This document shows, piece after piece, positions 13,203 through 19,868 of a stretch of 50,164 bases of DNA (position 1 is the stretch's first letter; every line of letters begins with the position of its first letter). The notes under the pieces were generated by a model. The model saw only the letters and a program-made list of their open reading frames with translations, was not told the DNA's origin and made no database searches. This stretch comes from a virus. A program made the position numbers and the translations under genes. The stretch spans positions 1-50,164 of the IMG/VR virus record IMGVR_UViG_3300031669_000043. One strand, given 5' to 3'.

Positions 13203-13999
13203 GCGGCTTATCCCAAATCAACGTTGAGTTGACTTCCCGTTGTTCTAAGAAAACGGCCTGTTTTATGTGCGGTCATCAATCGGCGGTCGTCAATCCTCTG
13301 TTGAATTTTGGCGATATGGATTTTGCTCTTGTCGAGTCAATAGAGCGGCAGATTGGCGCAGGGGTTATCGTGAGTCTGCACAAAGATGGAGACCCAGTAG
13401 ATTATGAGAGATTGGGAGACGTGCTCCGCGTGTTAAAAAAGCACCCTATTTCTGTGGTCACGCATGGCGAACGTCTGAACGAAAAAGCGGCAGAAATTAT
13501 AGGTCTGTGCACCACGGTAACTTGCAGCGTGATACCGAACGACCCGGACAGGGAGATACAGTTAGAGTCGCTGCGCGGATTCCTCGCCAAGAAAGGCGCT
13601 CGGGCGCCGATGGTGCAGTTGAAATTTGTCGGGATCGTACAGAATCCTGAACCTTATCTAAGCCTAGGATTACCCGTTATAGGGCGTGCCCTACATTCAA
13701 AAAAAGGCAATTGGAACTATTACAAAATCGACCCGATCATTCCAGAGGTCCGCGTGTGCCTCGATTTCCTCGGCCGGCCGACGGTCGATTGGAAGGGCAA
13801 TCTCTACAATTGCAATCGGTTGGACGTAAAAGGCGAAGGACTGCTCGGGAACTTGAACGAAAGTACGCTAGAGGCGCTATGGAACGGTCCCGAGCGTGCC
13901 AGGATGCTTCGGGCGCACTTGGCGGGGCGGCGGCAGGATGCTAACCCGTTGTGCGCTTCCTGCCAATTCTACGGGGTCAGCACGCCATCGGGCGGTTAG
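13196..13999 (+). CDS. radical SAM/SPASM-domain protein with unusual cluster motif
   Basis: 267 residues. The N-terminus INVELTSRCSKKTACFMCGH supplies three cysteines (C16, C22, C25), the position of the radical-SAM [4Fe-4S] motif, but spaced C-x5-C-x2-C and not C-x3-C-x2-C. A SPASM-like tail has C188, C206 and C-x2-C at 253-256 around WKGNLYNCNRL and EALWNGPERARM. I remember similar proteins in phages and bacterial surface-polysaccharide clusters. Likely a radical-based modification of a sugar or peptide; substrate unknown. Last gene of the cassette. Confidence 0.8.
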   Translation: MLSGLSQINVELTSRCSKKTACFMCGHQSAVVNPLLNFGDMDFALVESIERQIGAGVIVSLHKDGDPVDYERLGDVLRVLKKHPISVVTHGERLNEKAAEIIGLCTTVTCSVIPNDPDREIQLESLRGFLAKKGARAPMVQLKFVGIVQNPEPYLSLGLPVIGRALHSKKGNWNYYKIDPIIPEVRVCLDFLGRPTVDWKGNLYNCNRLDVKGEGLLGNLNESTLEALWNGPERARMLRAHLAGRRQDANPLCASCQFYGVSTPSGG

Positions 14000-14002
14000 T
14001 CC

Positions 14003-14137
14003 TTAATCCGCAAGAACGAGACCGAACAGCACACCAGCAACGGCGCCAGTGGCCCCGAATATCGAAAATCCTACCCATCCGAACAGACAGGGCAGCGGAA
14101 AGCACACAATCGCCAGGATGATAAGCACGGTGTACAT
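14003..14137 (-). CDS. 44-residue two-helix membrane protein
   Basis: Starts MYTVLIILAIVCFPLPCLFG and continues with a second hydrophobic helix (GATGAVAGVLFGLVL). The ribosome-binding site GAGG lies nine bases upstream. It is the last gene of the leftward accessory operon, and its stop lies three bases from the end of the convergent radical SAM gene. Function unknown. Confidence 0.58.
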   Translation of the reverse strand: MYTVLIILAIVCFPLPCLFGWVGFSIFGATGAVAGVLFGLVLAD

Positions 14138-14138
14138 G

Positions 14139-14282
14139 CTATTTCCTCAAAAGTCGTGAACGGATAAGCTGCAGCAGGGCGGCAAGCTCGTCCAGGCGGG
14201 CGGCGAGTGCTATCCTACCGCCGGCCGAGATCGAGCGCCAAAAGGCCCGGAATCGCGTCCTAGTGGCCGAAAACATAAACAT
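14139..14282 (-). CDS. possible 47-residue basic protein overlapping the lipoprotein gene
   Basis: Starts MFMFSATRTRFRAFWRS and ends in a leucine/arginine-rich amphipathic helix (LDELAALLQLIRSRLLRK). The first 23 bases overlap the end of the lipoprotein gene in another frame, and its stop sits between the next gene's Shine-Dalgarno and ATG. No clear ribosome-binding site of its own. It fills an otherwise empty gap, but support is limited. Confidence 0.38.
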   Translation of the reverse strand: MFMFSATRTRFRAFWRSISAGGRIALAARLDELAALLQLIRSRLLRK

Positions 14283-14610
14283 TCCGCGCTGCCATACCCG
14301 ATTCGATTACCACGGCGGCGGCGGTCAGTTTCGGGTTATCTACCCAGGTAATGATCTTGTACGCGGCTATGCCGGCCATCACCGAACAGACAATAATCCC
14401 GGCGTGCGGGCCGAACGGTAGAGCCTTGGCGCACCCTGCCACCAGCGGGTTAAGCTCCGTCCTGGTGGTGAATAGCTGAGTCGCGGTGGTCGTTGCCACA
14501 TCAGCCCCGATTGCGCGCTTTAGGTTCTTGTGTGTCCCGATCTGTTCCATGGTCGGCATTGAAGTACATCCGACAAGTGCGGCGATTGCGAAAATTGCGA
14601 TGCGTTTCAT
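14260..14610 (-). CDS. lipoprotein with one membrane segment, paralogue of the gene at 47274
   Basis: 116 residues. A lipoprotein signal peptide ends in LVGC with the cysteine at 15. The mature part has ADVATTTATQLF, ELNPLVAGCAKAL, a hydrophobic helix (HAGIIVCSVMAGIAAYKIITWVD split by a few small residues) and MAARNVYVF. The gene at 47274-47609 has the same length, lipobox position and motif order (FDVATTT, EIDPLAKAL, a helix ending KWLDKPAVTA, and AGRNLYLI). Probably an envelope protein on the inner or outer membrane; an exclusion or lysis-control role is possible. Confidence 0.72.
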   Translation of the reverse strand: MKRIAIFAIAALVGCTSMPTMEQIGTHKNLKRAIGADVATTTATQLFTTRTELNPLVAGCAKALPFGPHAGIIVCSVMAGIAAYKIITWVDNPKLTAAAVVIESGMAARNVYVFGH

Positions 14611-14616
14611 GGTAAA

Positions 14617-15345
14617 TTACTCCTTGGGTTTTACTACCATTAAGGCAAGTGCCATTGCTGCGCGGTACTGTTTTTCGTAGGCGCTTGATTTGTGCGTTTT
14701 GGTAACAGCGGCAGACAATTCCGATTCAGAACCCGAAAAGCATCCGGTCGTGAACCGTATGCCGATTTTCGCGTCAGCGTGAACCGTCAGTTGATCCTTA
14801 CGCGAACCGATAGGGCCGACAAAGAAAAAGTCGGCATCGCCGGACACCCGCGCATTGCCGGACACCTGCGCACCGCCGGACACCCACGCATTGCCGGACA
14901 CCTGCGCAGTGCCGGACACCTGCGCACCGCCGGACACCCACGCATTGCCGGACACCCACGCACCGCCGGACACCCACGCATTGCCGGACACCTGCGCATT
15001 GCCGGACACCCACGCATTGCCGGACACCCACGCATCGCCGGACACCTGCGCATCGCCGGACACCCGCGCATTGCCGGACACCTGCGCATTGCCGGACACC
15101 CACGCATTGCCGGACACCCGCGCACCGCCGGACACCCACGCATTGCCGGACACCCACGCATCGCCGGACACCCACGCATTGCCGGACACCCACGCATCGC
15201 CGGACACCCGCGAAAGATTCTTGTCGCTCTCGATCCATCCGCCAAGTTCTCCTTTTGCGATAAGACCGAACGAAACGAGCGCGCGAATGCGTTTTAACGT
15301 AACTCCGCAAAATACTTTTGTGTCTCCGGTAAATTCATATTTCAT
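14617..15345 (-). CDS. hexapeptide-repeat beta-helix protein, phage family
   Basis: 242 residues. A conserved head (MKYEFTGDTKVFCGVTLKRI and GELGGWIESDKNLS) is followed by 21 tandem hexapeptides of the form VSG-(N/D/G)-A-(W/R/Q) at residues 47-172, and a tail with VGPIGSRKDQLTVHAD and GCFSG. The repeats would stack as a left-handed or similar beta-helix. I know this architecture from many phages, without a defined function. CAGGAG upstream of the ATG. Repeat number may vary because each DNA unit is 18 bp and keeps the frame. Confidence 0.78.
   Translation of the reverse strand: MKYEFTGDTKVFCGVTLKRIRALVSFGLIAKGELGGWIESDKNLSRVSGDAWVSGNAWVSGDAWVSGNAWVSGGARVSGNAWVSGNAQVSGNARVSGDAQVSGDAWVSGNAWVSGNAQVSGNAWVSGGAWVSGNAWVSGGAQVSGTAQVSGNAWVSGGAQVSGNARVSGDADFFFVGPIGSRKDQLTVHADAKIGIRFTTGCFSGSESELSAAVTKTHKSSAYEKQYRAAMALALMVVKPKE
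14830..15207 (-). repeat. 21 tandem 18-bp repeats coding for hexapeptides
   Basis: Each unit is close to GTGTCCGGCAATGCGTGG on the minus strand, with variation mainly at the codons for residues 4 and 6. Because the unit is a multiple of three, all other frames stay open too, which makes spurious long ORFs on both strands here. Expansion or contraction by recombination or slippage would change the length of the helix without frameshift. Confidence 0.92.
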
Positions 15346-15363
15346 AGCATTGTTCTCCTGTGG

Positions 15364-15486
15364 TTATTGGTTCAGCCAAATAGCCAAACCGATATAAAAA
15401 GCCGCTTGCGGCCAGCGTTTCCAAGCGGCTGAGGCAAGGGCGGCGACTAGGGCGAAAAGGGATAGAACGTAGCAAATTGTTTTCAC
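15364..15486 (-). CDS. 40-residue membrane protein
   Basis: GTG start (overlapping the upstream TGA as GTGA), reading VKTICYVLSLFALVAALAS followed by a short basic loop and a second hydrophobic stretch (AAFYIGLAIWL). Two short membrane helices. No family recognised. Confidence 0.5.
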   Translation of the reverse strand: MKTICYVLSLFALVAALASAAWKRWPQAAFYIGLAIWLNQ

Positions 15487-15689
15487 AGTAGCGCCTCCTG
15501 TTTCGGTGCTGGCGCGTTGTGCTTGTCCCAGGCGGCGAGGGCGGCGCTGGCGTCGGCGTATGCGTTCGCGGCGGCTGAGTGCGGGCGCGGTTTCTGTTCC
15601 GGCGTCATCGCATTAAGCCGGATTTCGTGCATACATACCATTTCGCGCAATGCCTCGGCAAGTTGTGCGGCGTGGTCGTGGGTTTTCAT
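15483..15689 (-). CDS. 68-residue helical protein, unknown
   Basis: Starts MKTHDHAAQLAEALREMVCM and ends with ADASAALAAWDKHNAPAP. This pattern, a short alpha-helical protein ending in ALAAWD, is common in phage early regions, but I know no function for it. Coupled to both neighbours. Confidence 0.6.
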   Translation of the reverse strand: MKTHDHAAQLAEALREMVCMHEIRLNAMTPEQKPRPHSAAANAYADASAALAAWDKHNAPAPKQEALL

Positions 15690-15949
15690 GATGTTTCGCT
15701 GATACTGTGATTAATTCCGGGTGCACCGTAAGCCCGCTGCATGTCCTCCGGCGCCTCGCGTCCGCTGATCCAGCCCGCACATTTTGGACAGAGGCCGTAG
15801 CCTTCGTCTCGATTCCACCATTGCCGCCCTCGCGTGGTCGAGCCGCAGCAACAGCATTCGAGCCGACGAATCGGTTTTTGCAGTTCTGCGACCTGTGCGT
15901 TTATGCTTCGAGCAGTCGTGCGTTGTTCTTCTAGCTCGGCCGCGTTCAT
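15686..15949 (-). CDS. 87-residue zinc-ribbon protein, unknown
   Basis: An N-terminal helix (MNAAELEEQRTTARSINAQV) is followed by ECCCCGS and LCPKCAGW, a CxxC...CxxC zinc ribbon at about residues 33-61. ATGA overlap with the upstream stop sets the start; an ATG 15 bases earlier is in frame but less well placed. Function unknown. Confidence 0.6.
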   Translation of the reverse strand: MNAAELEEQRTTARSINAQVAELQKPIRRLECCCCGSTTRGRQWWNRDEGYGLCPKCAGWISGREAPEDMQRAYGAPGINHSISETS

Positions 15950-16374
15950 GCTACCGCCCTGCACGCGGTAATGATGTCGTCGTGCTTCATGTGGATGCTG
16001 TCCTGCATCTCAAAGTGCCGCTCGCCGATGCGGCAGAATATCGCCGTGATATTGCCGCTGGTGCGCTCGGACAGCTTGAATGTTTCCTCTTCCGTTCCGA
16101 TGCCGCGCCAAGCAACCGGAGGCAGGACTTCGAGCATTTCCATGTAGCGATCGGCAGTTATTTCGACCGGCGGTGATTTCCACGATTCGTCCGACGCCGC
16201 AGATACAGGGCCAAGCTCGCCAAGTTGTACGCCAGGATAGCGCAGGGCGATCTGTGGTAGTGTTTCGCCTGAGTAACCGCCTACCTGCTCACCGTTGCGC
16301 ATTACCGCGAGGTCGATGATGCCGGGGCGACCGGGAACGTAGAAAACTGGTGTGTTGTCGTCAAGTATGTTCAT
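15946..16374 (-). CDS. 142-residue phage protein, unknown
   Basis: N-terminal half begins MNILDDNTPVFYVPGRPGII; the C-terminal half has ITADRYMEMLEVLPPVAW and FKLSERTSGNITAIFCRIG, a block I remember from small phage proteins of unknown function. Soluble. Coupled to the zinc-ribbon gene by ATGA. Confidence 0.65.
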   Translation of the reverse strand: MNILDDNTPVFYVPGRPGIIDLAVMRNGEQVGGYSGETLPQIALRYPGVQLGELGPVSAASDESWKSPPVEITADRYMEMLEVLPPVAWRGIGTEEETFKLSERTSGNITAIFCRIGERHFEMQDSIHMKHDDIITACRAVA

Positions 16375-16396
16375 GGTGTGGGCCTCTTGCGTTGGG

Positions 16397-16546
16397 TTAG
16401 ATTCGGATTACAATGTAAGTAGTGCCTGCTGCTGTGGTCTGGGCGTGGTGCGGCAAGTAACGGTTAGCGGCGCACCAAACGCTGAGGTTGCCGGCCTCGA
16501 TTGTGGCGATATGCCTCCGGGTGTTGTAGTCGTATAGTTTGAGCAT
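16397..16546 (-). CDS. 49-residue protein, unknown
   Basis: Starts two bases after the preceding stop: MLKLYDYNTRRHIATIEAGN and onwards to TYIVIRI. A small beta-strand-rich protein without cysteine pairs. Its place between two coupled genes supports it; no family recognised. Confidence 0.5.
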   Translation of the reverse strand: MLKLYDYNTRRHIATIEAGNLSVWCAANRYLPHHAQTTAAGTTYIVIRI

Positions 16547-16548
16547 GG

Positions 16549-16761
16549 CTAGACGGCGAAGGCAAGATACTCGCGGGTATCGATGTGTTTGAACAAGTCA
16601 TGGCCGTCTTGGGTGCCCATGTACATGTAGTTACCGGCATAGCGGCTGTTTTGCTTGTCGGGGCTCATGCGGCCGGTATTGATCGCATCCTCGAAGGCTT
16701 CGACCGGATCGCGGAAACCGAGCGCGTAGGCTTTGCGGATGGGCAGATGGTCTTGGGTCAT
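16549..16761 (-). CDS. 70-residue protein, unknown; first gene of the accessory operon
   Basis: Reads MTQDHLPIRKAYALGFRDPV and ends DLFKHIDTREYLAF. The AAAGGACG ribosome-binding site just upstream decides this ATG over one 48 bases earlier. It is the promoter-proximal gene of the leftward operon running to 14003. No family recognised. Confidence 0.6.
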   Translation of the reverse strand: MTQDHLPIRKAYALGFRDPVEAFEDAINTGRMSPDKQNSRYAGNYMYMGTQDGHDLFKHIDTREYLAFAV

Positions 16762-16832
16762 GATTCGTCCTTTCGTGGTGGTGGGTGGATGTTGACCAGA
16801 TACATGCAATTCCGGTGCCAGCTTTTGAAAAT

Positions 16833-16860
16833 AATTTATCCTTATAAATCAGTGCGTCAT
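16833..16860 (-). promoter_or_regulatory. possible promoter for the leftward accessory operon
   Basis: On the minus strand: ATGACG, a 16-base spacer and TAAATT in an AT-rich stretch about 70 bases before the first leftward gene. A moderate match only; the surrounding AT-richness is the better argument. Confidence 0.35.
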
Positions 16861-16908
16861 TTTCTTGACAGATCACAATCGCGTCACTAAGTACTTCAAT
16901 TTGCGTCA
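16854..16908. repeat. three direct GCGTCA repeats in the divergent control region
   Basis: GCGTCA occurs at 16854, 16881 and 16903, all in the same orientation and spaced 27 and 22 bases, between the leftward and rightward promoters. Possibly half-sites for a regulator. A short motif, so chance is not excluded. Confidence 0.35.
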
Positions 16909-16914
16909 CATTCC

Positions 16915-16942
16915 TTGAATCTTTACGCCTAGCGTCTATAAT
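16915..16942 (+). promoter_or_regulatory. sigma70-type promoter reading right into a gene-poor region
   Basis: TTGAAT, a 16-base spacer and a perfect TATAAT. Transcription would start near 16949. The first convincing gene is 780 bases downstream and has its own promoter, so this promoter may make a leader or a small RNA. Confidence 0.62.
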
Positions 16943-17690
16943 GTAAGTGTCGTCTCCTCGATTGCATCAAATCGGGGTCGTTTCGGCGCCTCGGATGGTT
17001 CAAGCTGCAGGCGACAAGATCGCGGGAAGTGGCCAGATCAAGCGGGCGTCTCCTCGATCAAGCGGTATGCGTTCATGGTGCGCCGAAAGCCCGGTTAGCC
17101 TTCCTGCCTCGCTCCTCCTTTCCCCTATGTACCATTAAGCCTTCAATCGGTCAGTCTGTACGGTCTCGACCTCCACCAGCACCAGCGCAAAGCAAACAGG
17201 CGGCGGGCGTTCTGGCGGTCGGTCAATCAGCCCATACCAGACAGGCAGGGGCGAGGAAATATCTGGAGGCGATGATCCCCCCTCTCCCGAATTGTCATCC
17301 AAGCGACAATGGTTAAAGTAAAGTCTCACCCAATGTCATCCGGGCGACAATTGCCTCGGCCAGCGTTCGCGGCGTTCTGGTTGGCGTCGATCGGGCTCGG
17401 GCGCTCGGGCGGTTTATTGCATTGCATCAATGTGATATGGGCCGGATGGTGTACATATATGTGATTATGTTAAATGAGTTATTGCGAACTGTTCTCGGCG
17501 GTGGTGCGGTGCGGCAGGGGCGCCCAGGCGCTGCAGGCTGGGTTCCCCGATCAAGCTCGGGGCGCTCGGCGTCCAGGCCTGCACGGATTCGCGGCGCTCG
17601 GCCGGTGGCGACGGGTCGCGGTCGGCGGCATTTGCGGTCCCCCTTTCTCCATTGCCCCAAAAAAAATCCTGTGATTTCCCCATTCAACCC
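16943..17690. other. gene-poor 750-base region
   Basis: No convincing coding sequence. Two open frames exist at the left end (about 16947-17138 and 17029-17316), but they lack ribosome-binding sites and recognisable motifs. The stretch holds a strong promoter at its left end, two operator-like palindromes at 17293-17349, and GC-rich segments with repeated GATC/CTCGGGCGCTCGG-like words around 17390-17580 that can form hairpins. An untranslated RNA, an origin or a decayed gene are all possible. Confidence 0.45.
17293..17349. promoter_or_regulatory. pair of 16-bp quasi-palindromic operator-like sites
   Basis: TGTCATCCAAGCGACA at 17293-17308 and TGTCATCCGGGCGACA at 17334-17349. Both are TGTC(A/G)YYY inverted repeats, and they differ only at the two central-right bases. 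Start-to-start spacing is 41 bp, close to four helical turns, so bound dimers would face the same side of the DNA. Probably binding sites of a phage regulator. Confidence 0.55.
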
Positions 17691-17718
17691 TTGACTTCGT
17701 AAGACTAACGGTTAGACT
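17691..17718 (+). promoter_or_regulatory. promoter of the C5 methyltransferase, leaderless arrangement
   Basis: TTGACT, a 16-base spacer and TAGACT. The -10 box ends six bases before the ATG at 17725, so the expected start is the A of the ATG itself and there is no Shine-Dalgarno. A perfect palindrome CTAAC-G-GTTAG (17705-17715) overlaps the spacer and -10 and could be an operator, perhaps for autoregulation. Confidence 0.6.
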
Positions 17719-17724
17719 AACAGC

Positions 17725-18423
17725 ATGAGACCTCTGGCAATAGACCTCTACTGCGGCCTTGGCGGCTGGACCGACGGCTTGCTGGCCGAGGGCTACGATG
17801 TGGTCGGCTTCGACATTGAACGGCACGACTACGGAACCGGCGGATACCCGGCGCAGCTCGTCCTGCAAGACGCCCTGACGCTGCACGGTAGGCAGTTCAA
17901 GGATGCCGCACTGATCGTCGCCAGCCCTCCCTGCCAGGAATACAGCTACATGGCGATGCCGTGGTCGAAGGCGAAGGCCAAAGAGAGAGACTTGCTTGAA
18001 GGCCGCGACGATCCGAAGCGCCTGACCGCCCTGTTCGATGCCTGCTTCCGCATACAGCGCGAGGCCATCGAAGCCGCCGGCCACTTCATCCCACTGGTAG
18101 TCGAGAACGTGCGCGGGGCGCAGAAGTGGGTCGGGCGCAGCAAAGCTAATGCTGGCCCGTATCACCTGTGGGGAGATATTCCGGCCTTGTTGCCTTCGAT
18201 GGAAGCCGCGAAACAGCCGGGTCATTGGTTCAAGGATTCAGGAACGGCGAGTGGGAGCGCCAGGTTCGGCTCCAAGAGCAAGGAACGCAAGGCGTGGTCT
18301 GCCGCCATAGCCAAGATACCGCTGCCGCTGGCGCGATATATAGCAAAGGTATATTATCCATTGCATGAAACCAAACATAATCAAGCCAGGCGACAAGTTC
18401 AACAGGTGGACGGTAATCCGTGA
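17725..18423 (+). CDS. DNA cytosine-C5 methyltransferase
   Basis: 232 residues. Motif I LYCGLGG (8-14), catalytic SPPCQEYS with C70, and VVENVRG with the ENV motif at 126-128. The protein is much shorter than full C5 methyltransferases and has little room for a target-recognition domain, as in other short phage members. The last ~20 residues after the usual end (LARYIAKVYYP) run into the next gene in another frame and look acquired. No ribosome-binding site: translation is probably leaderless. Role: methylating phage DNA against host restriction. Confidence 0.85.
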   Translation: MRPLAIDLYCGLGGWTDGLLAEGYDVVGFDIERHDYGTGGYPAQLVLQDALTLHGRQFKDAALIVASPPCQEYSYMAMPWSKAKAKERDLLEGRDDPKRLTALFDACFRIQREAIEAAGHFIPLVVENVRGAQKWVGRSKANAGPYHLWGDIPALLPSMEAAKQPGHWFKDSGTASGSARFGSKSKERKAWSAAIAKIPLPLARYIAKVYYPLHETKHNQARRQVQQVDGNP

Positions 18424-18961
18424 AGAAGAACAGCGTTGTGCTCATCGAATGTTCTTGTGTAGATGCGTTTGTGGCACAAAAAAGACGGTCACTCTCCAAT
18501 CTATTAAACGAGGAATCAGCAAATCGTGCGGGTGCCTACTTAAAGAGACAAACACGAAACATGGAATGTGGAAGTCGCCGGAATACCATACGTGGGCGAA
18601 GATCAAGCAGCGGTGTCACAACCCAAAAGATAACTCTTGGCATAATTACGGACGCCGAGGAATCAAGGTATGCAAGGAATGGCGGAAATCGTTCGAGGTT
18701 TTCTATGCTTACGTCGGAAACAGGCCGTCATCGAAGCACTCTCTTGATCGCTATCCGAACAATGATGGAAACTACGAGCCTGGAAATGTACGCTGGGCAA
18801 CTGCATCAGAACAACGCATGAACAAGCGGCCAAATGCAGCGGAACGCATCTTGTTGTTGCTCGCTGGATCAGGGGCGCAAGAGGTTATAAAAATGATAGC
18901 TCGGCATGAGTCTGATGAGGCTGTGGCCCGTCATATCGCGCGGTATTGGGCGCCGCAATAG
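18365..18961 (+). CDS. freestanding HNH/AP2-type endonuclease
   Basis: 198 residues. The order GDKFNRWTVI, CRCVCG, SCGCLLKETNTKHG, YHTWAKIKQRC, NYGRRGIKVCKEW, SLDRYPNNDGNYEPGNVRWA and EQRMNKR matches a very common phage family of predicted homing endonucleases with zinc and AP2/HNH elements. It starts 59 bases inside the end of the C5 methyltransferase. The last ~35 residues (from RILLLLAGSGAQEV) are not part of the usual family and may come from a gene that stood here before. Confidence 0.8.
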   Translation: MKPNIIKPGDKFNRWTVIREEEQRCAHRMFLCRCVCGTKKTVTLQSIKRGISKSCGCLLKETNTKHGMWKSPEYHTWAKIKQRCHNPKDNSWHNYGRRGIKVCKEWRKSFEVFYAYVGNRPSSKHSLDRYPNNDGNYEPGNVRWATASEQRMNKRPNAAERILLLLAGSGAQEVIKMIARHESDEAVARHIARYWAPQ

Positions 18962-18962
18962 C

Positions 18963-19361
18963 ATGGAACGACCATTTTGCCCGCTGTGTAAGACTAACCA
19001 CTTTGCGCGGGAGGATCACGACTTCGGGAAGGACACCAGTGCCGAGAGAGGCGAAGCGCCTCGAGGCGGGGAACGCAGGCCGGGACGCAGCGGCGATTGT
19101 TCGAGTTCTCGTTTAACTGCGCAGGCCGGTGGAACGCCGGTCAAGGATACATCGAGGGAAGGGCACCGCGTTCTGAAGGCAGAGGGCGTAAGCTCCGACG
19201 CTACGCGGACAGCAGCTACGGCGAAGGCCCGACCCGCCTCACGACCCCGCAAGCCTTGGGGCGACGGCACCGCGGCTAAGCCGGAAACCGCGCCGAAGTT
19301 TGACCGTACTGCGTATCAGCGCGAGTACATGAGGGAATACCGGAAGCGGAAAAAGTCGTAA
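18963..19361 (+). CDS. 132-residue zinc-knuckle protein with disordered middle, unknown
   Basis: Starts MERPFCPLCKTNHFAREDHD (a CxxC...H knuckle), then a long low-complexity Ser/Arg/Gly/Pro linker, and ends in a basic helix (DRTAYQREYMREYRKRKKS). I remember this head-and-tail pattern from several phage proteins without known function. It ends at a hairpin terminator. Confidence 0.58.
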   Translation: MERPFCPLCKTNHFAREDHDFGKDTSAERGEAPRGGERRPGRSGDCSSSRLTAQAGGTPVKDTSREGHRVLKAEGVSSDATRTAATAKARPASRPRKPWGDGTAAKPETAPKFDRTAYQREYMREYRKRKKS

Positions 19362-19384
19362 GGGTGCAATCGTTGCACCCTTTG
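19360..19384 (+). terminator. rho-independent terminator-like hairpin
   Basis: A perfect ten-base-pair stem, AAGGGTGCAA and TTGCACCCTT, with a three-base loop TCG, immediately after a stop codon and followed by TTT then GG. The T-run is short, so termination may be partial. Confidence 0.6.
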
Positions 19385-19409
19385 GTGGTTTAATCACATT
19401 GGAGGAATC

Positions 19410-19868
19410 ATGGTTGAAAATGCGGAAAAAGTAGTTGAAGTGGCGGGTGAGCATTTCGGCGTTCGCACCGGAGTCGAAAAGCCGGTGAAAATGCCCGAGG
19501 GCAAGAAGCCGATCGAACTTCCCGACAGCCCGTTCGAGGGCTTTCGCTGCGGGGCGAATCTGGATCTTCGCGTCCGTTTGGCGATGGACATGCTCACGCA
19601 TAGCCCGATGTTCGCGCCGGGGAAAGACTCAGCGGGAACGCCGGAAGAAGCGGCGTTGTTCGCCCTGGACGCGGCGACGTACCTGTTCGATACCGCCCAT
19701 GAGCGCGGCTTAATCAAGCCCTTCGGGACTGTCAAGGACGACGTTCATCTGATGGCCCACATCGACCGGCAGATCGAGTTTCAAATAACGTCGCAGAAAC
19801 GAAGCGTCACGGCGACAGAGGACGCAAACCGCATCAAGACGGCGGTTCGCGGGGCGTTCAACCAATGA
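19410..19868 (+). CDS. 152-residue protein, unknown
   Basis: Starts MVENAEKVVEVAGEHFGVRT after a good GGAGG. An acidic N-terminal helix and linker are followed by a helical domain (LRVRLAMDMLTHSPMFAPGK; AALFALDAATYLFDTAHERG). No cysteines except one, no membrane segment. No family recognised. First of eight tightly coupled small genes upstream of the terminase. Confidence 0.65.
   Translation: MVENAEKVVEVAGEHFGVRTGVEKPVKMPEGKKPIELPDSPFEGFRCGANLDLRVRLAMDMLTHSPMFAPGKDSAGTPEEAALFALDAATYLFDTAHERGLIKPFGTVKDDVHLMAHIDRQIEFQITSQKRSVTATEDANRIKTAVRGAFNQ

Noticed and set aside
14830-15207. CRISPR-like tandem array
   Set aside because: The units are directly adjacent 18-mers without spacers and encode a regular hexapeptide, so this is a coding repeat.
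14787-15310. Several long ORFs on both strands made of repeated PDT-, RGCP- or GVRQ-like units
   Set aside because: They are other-frame readings of the 18-bp repeats of the hexapeptide gene; only the minus-strand VSG frame has a conserved head and tail and a ribosome-binding site.
16947-17316. Two short plus-strand frames in the gene-poor region
   Set aside because: No Shine-Dalgarno, no recognisable motif, Ser/Pro-rich composition; the second ends inside the operator-like site.
17551-18225. 225-codon antisense ORF under the C5 methyltransferase
   Set aside because: It is the shadow of a GC-rich gene, and has no motif and no ribosome-binding site.
17700-18998. GTAAGACTAAC occurring at the methyltransferase promoter and again inside the gene at 18963
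   Set aside because: Only two copies, and the second lies in coding sequence; probably coincidence.
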